Position numbers and translations under genes: made by a program. A DNA stretch of 64,000 bases from Roseivirga echinicomitans. GTDB lineage: Bacteria; Bacteroidota; Bacteroidia; Cytophagales; Cyclobacteriaceae. Below are positions 53,618-62,762 of the stretch, piece by piece. The notes below the pieces were generated by a model that was not told the DNA's origin, did not search any database, and saw only the letters and a program-made list of their open reading frames with translations. The stretch lies in assembly GCF_001592935.1 (NCBI RefSeq), contig NZ_LRDB01000001.1, positions 496,001 to 560,000 on the forward strand, given 5' to 3'. Each line of letters begins with the position of its first letter. Position 1 is the stretch's first letter.

Positions 53618-55483
53618 ATGTTCAATCAATACGATGTCATAGTTGTTGGTGCCGGTCACGCTGGATGCGAAGCTGCAAATGCTGCCGCGACTATGGGTTC
53701 AAAGGTTCTGTTAGTAACCATGAACATGAATACCATAGCCCAAATGTCATGTAACCCAGCAATGGGAGGTGTGGCCAAAGGTCAAATCGTTAGGGAAATT
53801 GATGCGCTTGGAGGCATGTCGGGAATTGTTACCGATAAATCCATGATCCAATTCAGGATGCTCAACAAGTCAAAAGGCCCAGCCATGTGGAGTCCGCGTA
53901 CTCAAAGTGACCGAATGAGGTTTGCTGAAGAGTGGCGATTGGCACTAGAGAGTAATCCTAATGTTGATTTTTGGCAAGAAATGGTCACTGGCATTATTGT
54001 CGAAAACAATACTGCAGTGGGTATTACCACGGGAATGGGGATAGAAATTAGATCAAAATCTGTAATCCTTACCAATGGTACTTTCCTAAATGGCCTGATT
54101 CATATTGGAGAAAAGCAGTTTGGTGGCGGAAGAACAGGAGAAGGAGCATCCAAAGGAATCACCGAACAACTCGTTCAGCTTGGCTTTGAGTCCGGGAGAA
54201 TGAAGACAGGAACTCCTCCCAGAGTAGATGGTAGATCTTTAGACTATTCAAAAATGGAAGAACAGAAGGGGGATGAAGTGCCCGGAAAGTTCTCTTTTTC
54301 GCCATCAACAACTCCATTGGCACAACAAAGAAGTTGCTACATTACCTATACGAACCCGGAAGTACACGCAATATTAGAGACTGGTTTCGACAGGTCACCA
54401 ATGTTCAATGGTAGAATTCAAGGTTTAGGCCCACGCTATTGTCCATCTATTGAAGACAAAATCAATCGTTTTGCTGAGAGAACGAGGCATCAGGTTTTTG
54501 TTGAGCCTGAAGGTTGGGATACCGTTGAGATCTATGTCAATGGATTTTCAACATCTCTTCCTGAAGACGTACAGTTCAAAGCTATTCGTAAAATAGCTGG
54601 TTTCGAAAATGCTAAAATGTTCAGGCCAGGTTATGCCATCGAATATGATTATTTCCCCCCAACTCAGTTGAGCACAACACTCGAAACCAACCTTATTCAG
54701 AATCTATATTTCGCTGGCCAAATTAATGGAACCACTGGATATGAGGAAGCGGCCTGTCAAGGGTTAATGGCAGGAATCAATGCGCACAATAAAACACACG
54801 ATAAAGAGCCTTTTGTTTTAGGAAGGTCGGAAGCATATATCGGAGTATTGATTGATGACTTAATCAACAAAGGCACTGACGAACCTTATAGAATGTTCAC
54901 GTCTAGAGCTGAATACAGAATACTATTACGGCAAGATAATGCTGACATTCGTCTCACTGCAAAAGGTCATAAGCTAGGTTTGGCTTCGGACGAAAGACTC
55001 AAAATTGTAGAAGAGAAAAAGAAGTCTGTGTCGAAGTTATTGAACGATATTAGACAAAAGAAGATTGATCCTGATAAGGCCAATCCTGCACTTACTGCAC
55101 TTGGGACTGCAACAATAGAGCACCGAACCAATTATGCAAAACTGTTAAAGCGACCTCAAATAAACATCTACGACCTGCCTGCCTTTGATGAAGAAATGGC
55201 TGACTACTTAGCAAAGTATGATCCTGAGATTCTAGAGCAAGTTGATATTCTTATCAAATATGAAGACTACATAGACAAAGAGGAAAAGCTCGCAGACAAG
55301 ATCAGTAGCTTGGAAAATCATGCTATTCAGAATGACTTTGATTTTGATTCCATCAGCGCTCTATCTGCAGAAGCACGTGAGAAGTTCAAAAAAATAAAGC
55401 CATCTACCATCGGTCAAGCTTCCAGAATTAGTGGTGTTTCTCCAGCAGATATTTCAGTACTTATGGTATACATGGCGCAATAA
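53618..55483 (+). CDS. mnmG: tRNA uridine-5-carboxymethylaminomethyl synthase MnmG
   Basis: A 621-residue FAD-dependent enzyme that, with MnmE, modifies wobble uridine 34 of several tRNAs. The FAD motif VGAGHAGCEAANAAATMG opens the protein; GGRTGEGASKGITEQL, TGYEEAACQGLMAGINA and the helical C-terminus are typical, and length is normal. In many bacteria mnmG (gidA) sits close to the replication origin; here oriC is about 2.5 kb downstream and parS just upstream. It is transcribed towards oriC. Confidence 0.96.
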   Translation: MFNQYDVIVVGAGHAGCEAANAAATMGSKVLLVTMNMNTIAQMSCNPAMGGVAKGQIVREIDALGGMSGIVTDKSMIQFRMLNKSKGPAMWSPRTQSDRMRFAEEWRLALESNPNVDFWQEMVTGIIVENNTAVGITTGMGIEIRSKSVILTNGTFLNGLIHIGEKQFGGGRTGEGASKGITEQLVQLGFESGRMKTGTPPRVDGRSLDYSKMEEQKGDEVPGKFSFSPSTTPLAQQRSCYITYTNPEVHAILETGFDRSPMFNGRIQGLGPRYCPSIEDKINRFAERTRHQVFVEPEGWDTVEIYVNGFSTSLPEDVQFKAIRKIAGFENAKMFRPGYAIEYDYFPPTQLSTTLETNLIQNLYFAGQINGTTGYEEAACQGLMAGINAHNKTHDKEPFVLGRSEAYIGVLIDDLINKGTDEPYRMFTSRAEYRILLRQDNADIRLTAKGHKLGLASDERLKIVEEKKKSVSKLLNDIRQKKIDPDKANPALTALGTATIEHRTNYAKLLKRPQINIYDLPAFDEEMADYLAKYDPEILEQVDILIKYEDYIDKEEKLADKISSLENHAIQNDFDFDSISALSAEAREKFKKIKPSTIGQASRISGVSPADISVLMVYMAQ

Positions 55484-55486
55484 AGA

Positions 55487-56368
55487 ATGGAGAACTTAGA
55501 ACAATGTCCACTTTGCGGCAATTCTCATTTTGAACATCATTCAACAGTCAGTGATCACTTTTTAAGTCATGAAGTATTCGAACTGATGGAGTGTTCTTCA
55601 TGCCATTTGGTCTTTACTAATCCACGACCAATGCATACAGCAATTGGCCCTTATTATAAGTCAACCGATTATATATCTCATTCGAATAAAATAAAAAGCA
55701 TCTCCAGTATTCTATACAAGCTGGTGCGGTCATATACGCTTCGTAAAAAATATAGACTCATTCAATCCTTAATTGGCCAGACCTCAGAGATACATCATTT
55801 GGACTATGGTTCCGGCACCGGCCATTTCATAGATTATACTACAAAGAGGGGATGGGTTTCTAAAGGGTACGAACCGGACCAAAATGCATTAGAGCATAAT
55901 AATAAATCAATTCAAAAATTAATTCTACATAATTTAGAATCAATTCAACTTAATACTTACGATGTAATCACATTATTTCATGTTTTAGAGCACGTACATG
56001 ATCTCAATTCGGTACTAGCCTTACTCACCAAGCAACTCAAACCAAAGGGAATCTTATTACTCGCCCTTCCCAACCACAAATCCTTTGATGCTGAACATTA
56101 CCAGCAGCATTGGGCAGGTTATGATGTACCCAGACATCTATACCATTTCGATCGAAACTCCGTGAAACACTTAGCACAAGAACATGGCCTAAAAATTGAT
56201 AAAATCGAACCAATGGTATTCGATTCCTTTTACGTAAGTATGCTTTCAGAAAAATATGCGGGTAATTCTATGACACTAGTTCGTGGATTATTGAATGGAT
56301 TCAAATCTAACCGGAAAGCAACAAGCAATGGCGAATACAGTAGCTTAATTTATATTCTCAGAAAATGA
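55487..56368 (+). CDS. SAM-dependent methyltransferase with N-terminal zinc-type motif
   Basis: A 293-residue class I methyltransferase. The N-terminus has paired cysteines typical of a zinc site (CPLCGN, MECSSCHLVF), then TNPRP. The SAM-binding part shows HLDYGSGTGHFIDY, VITLFHVLEHVHDLNSV and LALPN. This form (Methyltransf_13/23-like) often methylates sugars or small metabolites, but the substrate is unknown. It follows mnmG by three bases and overlaps the Ig-like lipoprotein gene by four. Confidence 0.87.
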   Translation: MENLEQCPLCGNSHFEHHSTVSDHFLSHEVFELMECSSCHLVFTNPRPMHTAIGPYYKSTDYISHSNKIKSISSILYKLVRSYTLRKKYRLIQSLIGQTSEIHHLDYGSGTGHFIDYTTKRGWVSKGYEPDQNALEHNNKSIQKLILHNLESIQLNTYDVITLFHVLEHVHDLNSVLALLTKQLKPKGILLLALPNHKSFDAEHYQQHWAGYDVPRHLYHFDRNSVKHLAQEHGLKIDKIEPMVFDSFYVSMLSEKYAGNSMTLVRGLLNGFKSNRKATSNGEYSSLIYILRK

Positions 56369-58002
56369 CCAGAATACAGACCCTTTTCATTCTCATACTA
56401 TTATCACTATTGGGTTGTGCTCGCGTGTCATCACCAACTGGTGGACCGGAAGATAAAGACCCACCTGTACTAATAAATTCTAGTCCAAAAGATGGTCAAA
56501 CGCTATTCAATGAAAAGACCATTACCCTTGTATTTGATGAAGCTGTAACCACTAAATCCATTGATAATAATCTGATTATAACACCTTCCATTGAAGGCAA
56601 TTTCAAAACTCGAATTAAGCGTAATACTGTTTATCTCCTATTCGATAGTACTTGGAGAGAGAACACAACTTATTCCTTCAACTTCGGAAATACTATTCAG
56701 GACCTTAACGAAGGAAATGTTCCATCCAATCTTTACCTCAGCTTTTCTACAGGAGCAACTATTGATTCCTTAACCCTTTCAGGAAAAATAACAAACCTCT
56801 ATACTGCAGAACCTGTGAAGGAAGCGTTGGTTTCATTATATCCTTCGTCTGATACATTGAACATAACTTCTGGCGCAGCGCTATACTTGACAAAAACAGA
56901 TACCGCTGGTAACTATAAATTTCAAAATCTTCCCACGGGAAATTTCTTTGTTTATGCTGCTTTAGATAAAAACAACAACTCAAAAGCAGATACTGATAAA
57001 GAGTTATATGGCTTTTTGAAAGATACAGTTAAGCTCAACGAAAACACTTCGCAGCTTTCATTCTCACTACAGCGACTCAATGCCCTTCCTTTATCAATAA
57101 AGACAAACCGTCATTTCGGAAAATATTACGATATCACTTTCAACAAACCCATCACATCTTATCAATTGGAATCTCATAATGATACTCCTTTGGTTCATCA
57201 TCTCTATGCTCCTGATAAGATCAGAATTTATAATACCAAAGCCACCTACGGTGATTCAACAAAAGTTGTAGTACACGCAAATGATTCCATCAACAGTAAT
57301 TTAAAGCAAAACATAAAAGTCTACTTTAATGAGTCTGATTTAGATGGAGATAAACTCAACCAAGAAATTACTCCATCTTCATCATACGTTACAAATAATT
57401 TTGAATTGAAAGCAACTTTCAACAAACCCATTGCTACTTATCAAGCTGAAAAAGTCATTTTACAAAAGGACAGTCTAAATAAGTTTTCTTTACCCGATTC
57501 AATCCTCACATGGAACAGTTCCAAAACAGAAATTTCATGGTCACTAAATGCGAGCAATTTCATTAAACCTGGAGAACAGTTCAAAGCCATCTTCGAATCA
57601 GGAGCATTCATTAGCATTGAATCGGATACATCATCAGTTATTCAAAAAACATTTCAAGTAGCCAAATCTGAAGACTCTGGTATTATAGAAGGAACCATCG
57701 CAACTGATGCTCCCAACTTTATACTTCAGTTATTAAACAATCAAGGAAAAGTAATTCGTGAGCTGTACAATATCAAAAAGTACACCTTCAACAACCTTGA
57801 TGCTGGTAATTATAAAGTAAGAATGATAGTAGATACTAACAACAATAAAAGGCTAGATGTCGGAAATATCCTGACAAGAACATCTTCAGAAACAATTATT
57901 TTCTACACAGATCCATCTTCGAAAAGCAAAAATATAAGCGTTAAAAAGAACTGGGAAATAGGCGATATTAATATTTCACACACTGTGAATAACAACTATT
58001 AA
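56365..58002 (+). CDS. Ig-like domain lipoprotein (Big_5 type)
   Basis: A 545-residue lipoprotein (Cys18 in LLSLLGC) with the SPTGGPEDKDPPVLINSSP start typical of Bacteroidota proteins with a SbsA/Big_5 Ig-like domain, which covers about residues 35-135. Beta-sandwich regions follow, two with a YKFQNLPTGNFFVYAALDKN / KYTFNNLDAGNYKVRMIVDT pattern of carboxypeptidase-regulatory-like folds. Likely an outer-membrane-anchored structural or binding protein; role unknown. Its end contains the first DnaA box of the origin (57984-57992). Confidence 0.83.
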   Translation: MTRIQTLFILILLSLLGCARVSSPTGGPEDKDPPVLINSSPKDGQTLFNEKTITLVFDEAVTTKSIDNNLIITPSIEGNFKTRIKRNTVYLLFDSTWRENTTYSFNFGNTIQDLNEGNVPSNLYLSFSTGATIDSLTLSGKITNLYTAEPVKEALVSLYPSSDTLNITSGAALYLTKTDTAGNYKFQNLPTGNFFVYAALDKNNNSKADTDKELYGFLKDTVKLNENTSQLSFSLQRLNALPLSIKTNRHFGKYYDITFNKPITSYQLESHNDTPLVHHLYAPDKIRIYNTKATYGDSTKVVVHANDSINSNLKQNIKVYFNESDLDGDKLNQEITPSSSYVTNNFELKATFNKPIATYQAEKVILQKDSLNKFSLPDSILTWNSSKTEISWSLNASNFIKPGEQFKAIFESGAFISIESDTSSVIQKTFQVAKSEDSGIIEGTIATDAPNFILQLLNNQGKVIRELYNIKKYTFNNLDAGNYKVRMIVDTNNNKRLDVGNILTRTSSETIIFYTDPSSKSKNISVKKNWEIGDINISHTVNNNY

Positions 58003-58003
58003 C

Positions 58004-58301
58004 TGTGAATAAGAAAGAGGGTAGAGACACTACCATCCACACTCATCCACATTCCTCCCTAACAACATCAGGCCAAGTGGATAAAACCTCAACCTTTCAC
58101 GTAATTTTCAAAACCTCATCCACATTTTAAAAGTCATTAATCATTATCCACAAAATGACGGACTTTTTATTCAAATTTCTTAAGTACTTATTAATCAATA
58201 TATTGAAAGTTAATAAGATGTTTATAACCTTAAATAAGTATACAAGTTGTTCACAGATCTAAATACAAAATGTGAGTAATGAAGTTATACACATATCCAC
58301 A
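58004..58301. other. Predicted chromosomal replication origin (oriC)
   Basis: A 370-base gap crowded with DnaA boxes. Perfect or TTATNCACA-type sites: minus TTATTCACA (58004-58012), TTATCCACA (58144-58152), TTATACACA (58285-58293); another TTATTCACA (57984-57992) lies in the upstream gene. Variants with one or two mismatches: CCATCCACA (58033-58041), TCATCCACA (58043-58051 and 58116-58124), minus TTATCCACT (58076-58084), TTGTTCACA (58247-58255), minus TTACTCACA (58271-58279) and ATATCCACA (58293-58301). A very AT-rich stretch at about 58155-58245 would be the unwinding element. parS sites lie 4.4 kb away. Confidence 0.92.
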
Positions 58302-58375
58302 GTCTTAATAGAGAGTAATTATCTTTAATCAATTAACTATCTTTAATTACTACCGTGTTGAAAATGTTGACAACT

Positions 58376-60199
58376 ATGAGGAAAACAGCTCTTTTACTTT
58401 TTATGATACTCATGAGTACTATTGCTTTTTCGCAAGTCGATGCGATAGCACTTGCCAATGAATACTATGAACAAGGAGAATTTGAGAAAGCACTTAAGGA
58501 ATATAAAAGATTAGCGAAGGACAACTCAAATATTTCTCGAATACATGAAAATTACCTGAAGTTACTTCTAAGTGAAGAAGAATTTAATGAAGCTGAAAAA
58601 TATCTAAAGGGTACGATTAAGGATAACCCAGATAACTTCTTCTATAAAGTTGACTTAGGTATGTTGTACAAAAGTCAAAAGGACGAAGAGAAAGCTGAGA
58701 AGGTATTCAATGATATAATTGCCGAACAGGCGAAAGACGCTGGAGAAAACAATAAAACGAATGGCATAAGGTTTTTAGCACAGGTGTTCTTCGAGAAGAA
58801 CTTAAGGCAAAAAGCACTGGAAACTTATCAAGAAGGAAGAAAGGCAATGAACCGTCCCGATATGTTTTCATTAGAACTTGCGAATGCTTACCAACTGATG
58901 AACCAAAAGCAAGAGATGGTTTTGGAATACCTCGTTTTTTCAAAATCTCAGCCGCAAAACCTCAGCTATGTTAAAAACTCATTTCAAAGAGCGCTTACCG
59001 AACCAGAAGATTTAGATACACTTGAGACTACGCTCTATGATTTCATTCAGAAAGACGCGGGTAACCCCATCTACAACGATCTATTGGTATGGACACACCT
59101 ACAACAGAAAAATTTTTCCGCTGCCTTACGGCAGGCTAGAGCGCTTGATAGAAGACTTCAGAACAATGCCGAGAACATTATTAACGTTGGTCTCATCGCT
59201 TTTAGAAATCAAGAATATAAAACTGCGCAAAAGGCCTTCGATTATGTTTTGAATGAGTTTCCAGAGAGCCCCAGTCGGAGTTTAGCATCACGTTATGTTC
59301 TATTGGCGGATGAAGAGGTGGTAAAAGAAACTTATCCGGTAGATACTACAGCTATTAAAAGTCTGATTGTTAAATATCAGGACTATAAAGAAAGCTTGCG
59401 TGATGTCTTTAATATCATTGACGCCAATCGAAGGGTTGCTCATCTGTATGCCTTTTACTTAAATGAAATTCCGAAAGCCATTGAAATTCTTACGGAAAAT
59501 GTGAACCAACCGGTTGGTAAGCACAGAGTAATTGCTGAGTCTAAAATGGACTTGGCAGATATATATCTGCTCAATGAAGAACCCTGGGAATCTATTTTGC
59601 TTTATGCTCAGGTAGAAAGAATGTTTAAAGACGAACCGTTGGGATATGAAGCTAAATTGAAGAGCGCGAAGCTTTCTTACTTCAAAGGTGAGTTTGAGCT
59701 TGCCCAAAGTCACTTGGATATTCTGAAGCTCGCCACATCAAGAGAAATTGCTAATGACGCTTTGAACTTGAGTATTCTAATTAAGAACAATACAGTTTTT
59801 GATTCAACCGATGTGGTAATGCAAGAGTACGCAAATATTGAACTTCAGCTTTTTCAGAATCAAAAAAATGAAGCCATAGCAGCATTGAATCAAATGATTG
59901 TAAAATATCCGAACCACTCCATTATTGATGAAGTCTATTTTTTAATGGCTAAAACAGAAAGAGAACTTGGTCATTTTGATAAAGCCTTAACGGCATTGGG
60001 CGTAATAAATGAGGGGCATTATTATGAAATTTTGGGCGATGACGCCTTATTTCTCACAGGTATTATTTTGGAAGATGATTTAAAAGACAATGAAAAGGCA
60101 ATGGAGGTTTACCTTCAGCTTCTCGAAAAATTCAAGGGAAGTATCTTTGTTTCAGAAGCCAGAAAAAGACTCAGAGAACTACGAGGAGACTTTGGTTAA
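58376..60199 (+). CDS. Secreted tetratricopeptide-repeat protein
   Basis: A 607-residue exported protein: signal peptide of about 19 residues (TALLLFMILMSTIAFSQ), then many helical TPR-like repeats through the whole length (for example ANEYYEQGEFEKALKEYKRL, and a last one near YPNHSIIDEVYFLMAKTERE). Such proteins usually scaffold complexes in the periplasm or at the outer membrane. Starts at 58355 and 58364 are also open, but 58376 gives the best signal peptide. A near -7 box (TATCTTTA, 58338-58345) precedes it. It is the first gene to the right of oriC. Confidence 0.82.
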   Translation: MRKTALLLFMILMSTIAFSQVDAIALANEYYEQGEFEKALKEYKRLAKDNSNISRIHENYLKLLLSEEEFNEAEKYLKGTIKDNPDNFFYKVDLGMLYKSQKDEEKAEKVFNDIIAEQAKDAGENNKTNGIRFLAQVFFEKNLRQKALETYQEGRKAMNRPDMFSLELANAYQLMNQKQEMVLEYLVFSKSQPQNLSYVKNSFQRALTEPEDLDTLETTLYDFIQKDAGNPIYNDLLVWTHLQQKNFSAALRQARALDRRLQNNAENIINVGLIAFRNQEYKTAQKAFDYVLNEFPESPSRSLASRYVLLADEEVVKETYPVDTTAIKSLIVKYQDYKESLRDVFNIIDANRRVAHLYAFYLNEIPKAIEILTENVNQPVGKHRVIAESKMDLADIYLLNEEPWESILLYAQVERMFKDEPLGYEAKLKSAKLSYFKGEFELAQSHLDILKLATSREIANDALNLSILIKNNTVFDSTDVVMQEYANIELQLFQNQKNEAIAALNQMIVKYPNHSIIDEVYFLMAKTERELGHFDKALTALGVINEGHYYEILGDDALFLTGIILEDDLKDNEKAMEVYLQLLEKFKGSIFVSEARKRLRELRGDFG

Positions 60200-60249
60200 T
60201 TTTTACTGCTCCCGCATTTTATTATCTTGATGAACATTAGCCAACTATT

Positions 60250-62013
60250 ATGAAGACAGCAACCCGACTTTTTGAACTGCTACCACTACAGTTAGAACAA
60301 TATAACCTTGATGTTTGCCTTGCCGATAAAAAGGAGGGTAAATGGAGAAAGTACTCAACCCTAGAGGTCATAGAAAAATCTACTCAGCTTTCTTTTGGGC
60401 TGATGAGCAAGGGAATTCAAGTAGGAGAAAAAGTAGCTATAATAAGTGAAAACAGAACTGAATGGAACTTTGCAGATATAGCCATTCAGCAAATTGGAGC
60501 CATCAGTGTTCCGATGTACCCAACCATTTCTGAAGACGATTATGCTTTTATCTTTGAGCATTCTGAAAGTAAACTCGTTTTTGTTTCTACCGAAGAAATA
60601 TATCAAAAGGCGAAAAATGGAGCGGCAAAAGCAAACTTGGATTTAGACATCTATATTTTTGATGAATCTACAGTTACGGAGCACTGGTCCACCCTTCTGA
60701 CTTCAGGTTCTGAAGAACAAAAGGAAGAAATGGAAAAAAGGAAGGCTCAAGTAAATGAGTTCGACCTTGTCACCATTATTTACACCTCAGGTACAACTGG
60801 CCGGCCAAAAGGTGTAATGCTTAATCATAAGAACATTATTTCAAATGCCACAGCGGTTTCCGAAAGGGCAGAATATAACAATGGCCATGACAGGGTGCTT
60901 AGCTTTTTGCCATTGTGCCACATTTTTGAACGCACCGCAATTTACTTCTACTTTCAGCTTGGCCTGTCTATTCATTATGCTGAAAGCCTAGAGACCATAA
61001 GTGATAATTTACAAGAAATTAAGCCTCACGGATTCAACACTGTTCCTAGGCTCATCGAAAAAATTTATGACAAGATCATAGCCAAAGGTTTTGCCCTTTC
61101 GGGAATTAAGAAGCAGCTGTTCTTTTGGGCTGTAAACTTGGGTCTTAAATATAACCCAGATCAGGCAATGGGTTTTGTGTATGACCTTCAGTTGAAAATT
61201 GCTCGAAAGCTCATTTTCAGTAAATGGCAGGCTGCACTAGGCGGAAATGTACGTCACATTATTGTCGGGGCCTCTGCAATTCAGCCACGCCTCAAGAGGG
61301 TATTTTGGGCAGCAGATATTAAAATACTAGAAGGATATGGACTAACCGAAACATCGCCTGGTATCAGTATTGGTATGCCAGACCCAACTCAAGCCAAACT
61401 GGATTATGTTGGCCCGCTTCTTACCGGTGTCCAGGTCAAAATTGCCGATGACGGAGAAATTTTGGTGAAAGGGCCTAACGTAATGATGGGTTACTATAAA
61501 GACCAAGAGAAAACAGATGAGGTAATTGTAGATGGATGGTTCCATACTGGAGATATTGGCGAATTGACCGATGAGAATTTTTTAAGAATTACCGATCGAA
61601 AAAAGGAAATGTTTAAAACTTCTGGGGGCAAATACATTGCCCCTCAGGTAATGGAAAATAAGCTTAAAGAATCGGTTCTGATAGAACAAGTAATGGTTAT
61701 TGGCGAAAACAGGAAATTTCCAGCGGCCCTTATCGTTCCGAACTTAGAAGCAGTTGGAGGTTGGGCAGATCGTCATGGCTTAAATAGAACCGACCCTGAT
61801 TTGCTCAAGAATGTCCAGATAATGAATAAGTTTCAAGCAGAAGTAGACGCTACAAATCAGAGTTTTGGCAATTGGGAACAGGTAAAAAAGTTTGAAATAC
61901 TGAATGACCAATGGGGGATAGCTTCAGGGGAACTCACGCCAACATTAAAACTTAAAAGAAGAATTATAAAAGAAAAATATGCCGATCTAATAGAGAAGAT
62001 TTACGCAGTGTAA
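60250..62013 (+). CDS. Long-chain-fatty-acid-CoA ligase (AMP-forming)
   Basis: A 587-residue ANL-superfamily ligase that activates fatty acids to acyl-CoA with ATP. The AMP-binding core IIYTSGTTGRPKGVML, the GYGLTETSPG site, and the C-terminal TGDIGELTDENFLRITDRKKE with KTSGGKYIAPQ are intact; length matches FadD15/long-chain acyl-CoA synthetases. No signal peptide. The next gene begins 12 bases later. With the MarR regulator and HAD enzyme that follow, it suggests a fatty-acid-use cluster. Confidence 0.92.
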   Translation: MKTATRLFELLPLQLEQYNLDVCLADKKEGKWRKYSTLEVIEKSTQLSFGLMSKGIQVGEKVAIISENRTEWNFADIAIQQIGAISVPMYPTISEDDYAFIFEHSESKLVFVSTEEIYQKAKNGAAKANLDLDIYIFDESTVTEHWSTLLTSGSEEQKEEMEKRKAQVNEFDLVTIIYTSGTTGRPKGVMLNHKNIISNATAVSERAEYNNGHDRVLSFLPLCHIFERTAIYFYFQLGLSIHYAESLETISDNLQEIKPHGFNTVPRLIEKIYDKIIAKGFALSGIKKQLFFWAVNLGLKYNPDQAMGFVYDLQLKIARKLIFSKWQAALGGNVRHIIVGASAIQPRLKRVFWAADIKILEGYGLTETSPGISIGMPDPTQAKLDYVGPLLTGVQVKIADDGEILVKGPNVMMGYYKDQEKTDEVIVDGWFHTGDIGELTDENFLRITDRKKEMFKTSGGKYIAPQVMENKLKESVLIEQVMVIGENRKFPAALIVPNLEAVGGWADRHGLNRTDPDLLKNVQIMNKFQAEVDATNQSFGNWEQVKKFEILNDQWGIASGELTPTLKLKRRIIKEKYADLIEKIYAV

Positions 62014-62025
62014 TACCTTCGCTCA

Positions 62026-62226
62026 ATGGCAAAATCATTTAATAATTTACGGGTAGGTAAGAAGTTTAAGCTCATTAATTTTTCAGAAACATTTGAGTTT
62101 GAAGTAATCGAAATAAAAGCAAATGAAGACTGCCTTCTTAAAGACCTCAACTCTTTAGATACGTATCATCTTTTTGATCTTATACGTTACGGAAAAGGAG
62201 AAGATTTTGACCTTATCGACTTGTAA
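62026..62226 (+). CDS. Small conserved hypothetical protein
   Basis: A 66-residue soluble protein: NNLRVGKKFKLINFSETFEFEVIEIKANEDC reads like a small beta-barrel, ending GKGEDFDLIDL. It has no signal, no cysteine pair and no recognised domain. It starts 12 bases after the acyl-CoA ligase stop and lies before the MarR gene, so it is probably co-transcribed with the ligase. Function unknown. Confidence 0.65.
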   Translation: MAKSFNNLRVGKKFKLINFSETFEFEVIEIKANEDCLLKDLNSLDTYHLFDLIRYGKGEDFDLIDL

Positions 62227-62274
62227 AGGAGATTCTCTATTTAAAAGAAGAGACAAAATTTTTCAAAAAAATAG

Positions 62275-62306
62275 TATGCATGCATAACAAATTTTCTTTA
62301 ACTTCG
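62275..62306 (+). promoter_or_regulatory. MarR-gene promoter with palindromic operator candidate
   Basis: A perfect 12-base palindrome TATGCATGCATA (62275-62286) lies 13 bases before a near -7 box TAACTTCG (62299-62306, one mismatch) and so would cover the space between the -33 and -7 elements. This is where a MarR repressor bound to its own promoter would be expected. Confidence 0.55.
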
Positions 62307-62322
62307 TAACCCTTACAGGATT

Positions 62323-62757
62323 ATGAAGAGAGAAGAAACCATAGACCACAACGTAAAAATGCTTTGGCATGCGATCTACCGCATGTATAACCAGCAGGCA
62401 GTAAAACACGACATTACCACTTCTATCGGTTTTGTACTTCTTATTATTAATAGTAAAGAAGGAACTCCAGCTACAAAAATTGCCCCTTTAATGGGATTAG
62501 AATCACGAAGCCTTACTCGCATGCTCAAAAGCATGGAAGAAAAGGGCTTTATATATCGTGAGAAAGACCCTAATGATGGTCGTTCGGTTAGAATATTTCT
62601 TACTGAACTTGGAAAACAGAAGAGAGAGATATCCCGTGCCACGGTTTTGGAGTTTAATACTACCGCTAACGAGTTAATAGAAAAAGAAAAGCTAGACACC
62701 TTTTTCGAAGTAATAGAACAGATAAATAATCTTATAGATAAAAAATCAATCTTTTAG
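62323..62757 (+). CDS. MarR-family transcriptional regulator
   Basis: A 144-residue winged-helix regulator: a helix with AIYRMYNQQAVKHDIT, the recognition region APLMGLESRSLTRMLKSMEE, the wing KDPNDGRSVRIFLTELG, and a C-terminal dimerisation helix. MarR proteins respond to small ligands; here the acyl-CoA ligase before it and the hydroxyacyl-CoA dehydrogenase five bases after it suggest control of fatty-acid degradation with an acyl-CoA as ligand, in the manner of other fatty-acid MarR regulators. That link is inference. Confidence 0.9.
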   Translation: MKREETIDHNVKMLWHAIYRMYNQQAVKHDITTSIGFVLLIINSKEGTPATKIAPLMGLESRSLTRMLKSMEEKGFIYREKDPNDGRSVRIFLTELGKQKREISRATVLEFNTTANELIEKEKLDTFFEVIEQINNLIDKKSIF

Positions 62758-62762
62758 AACAC

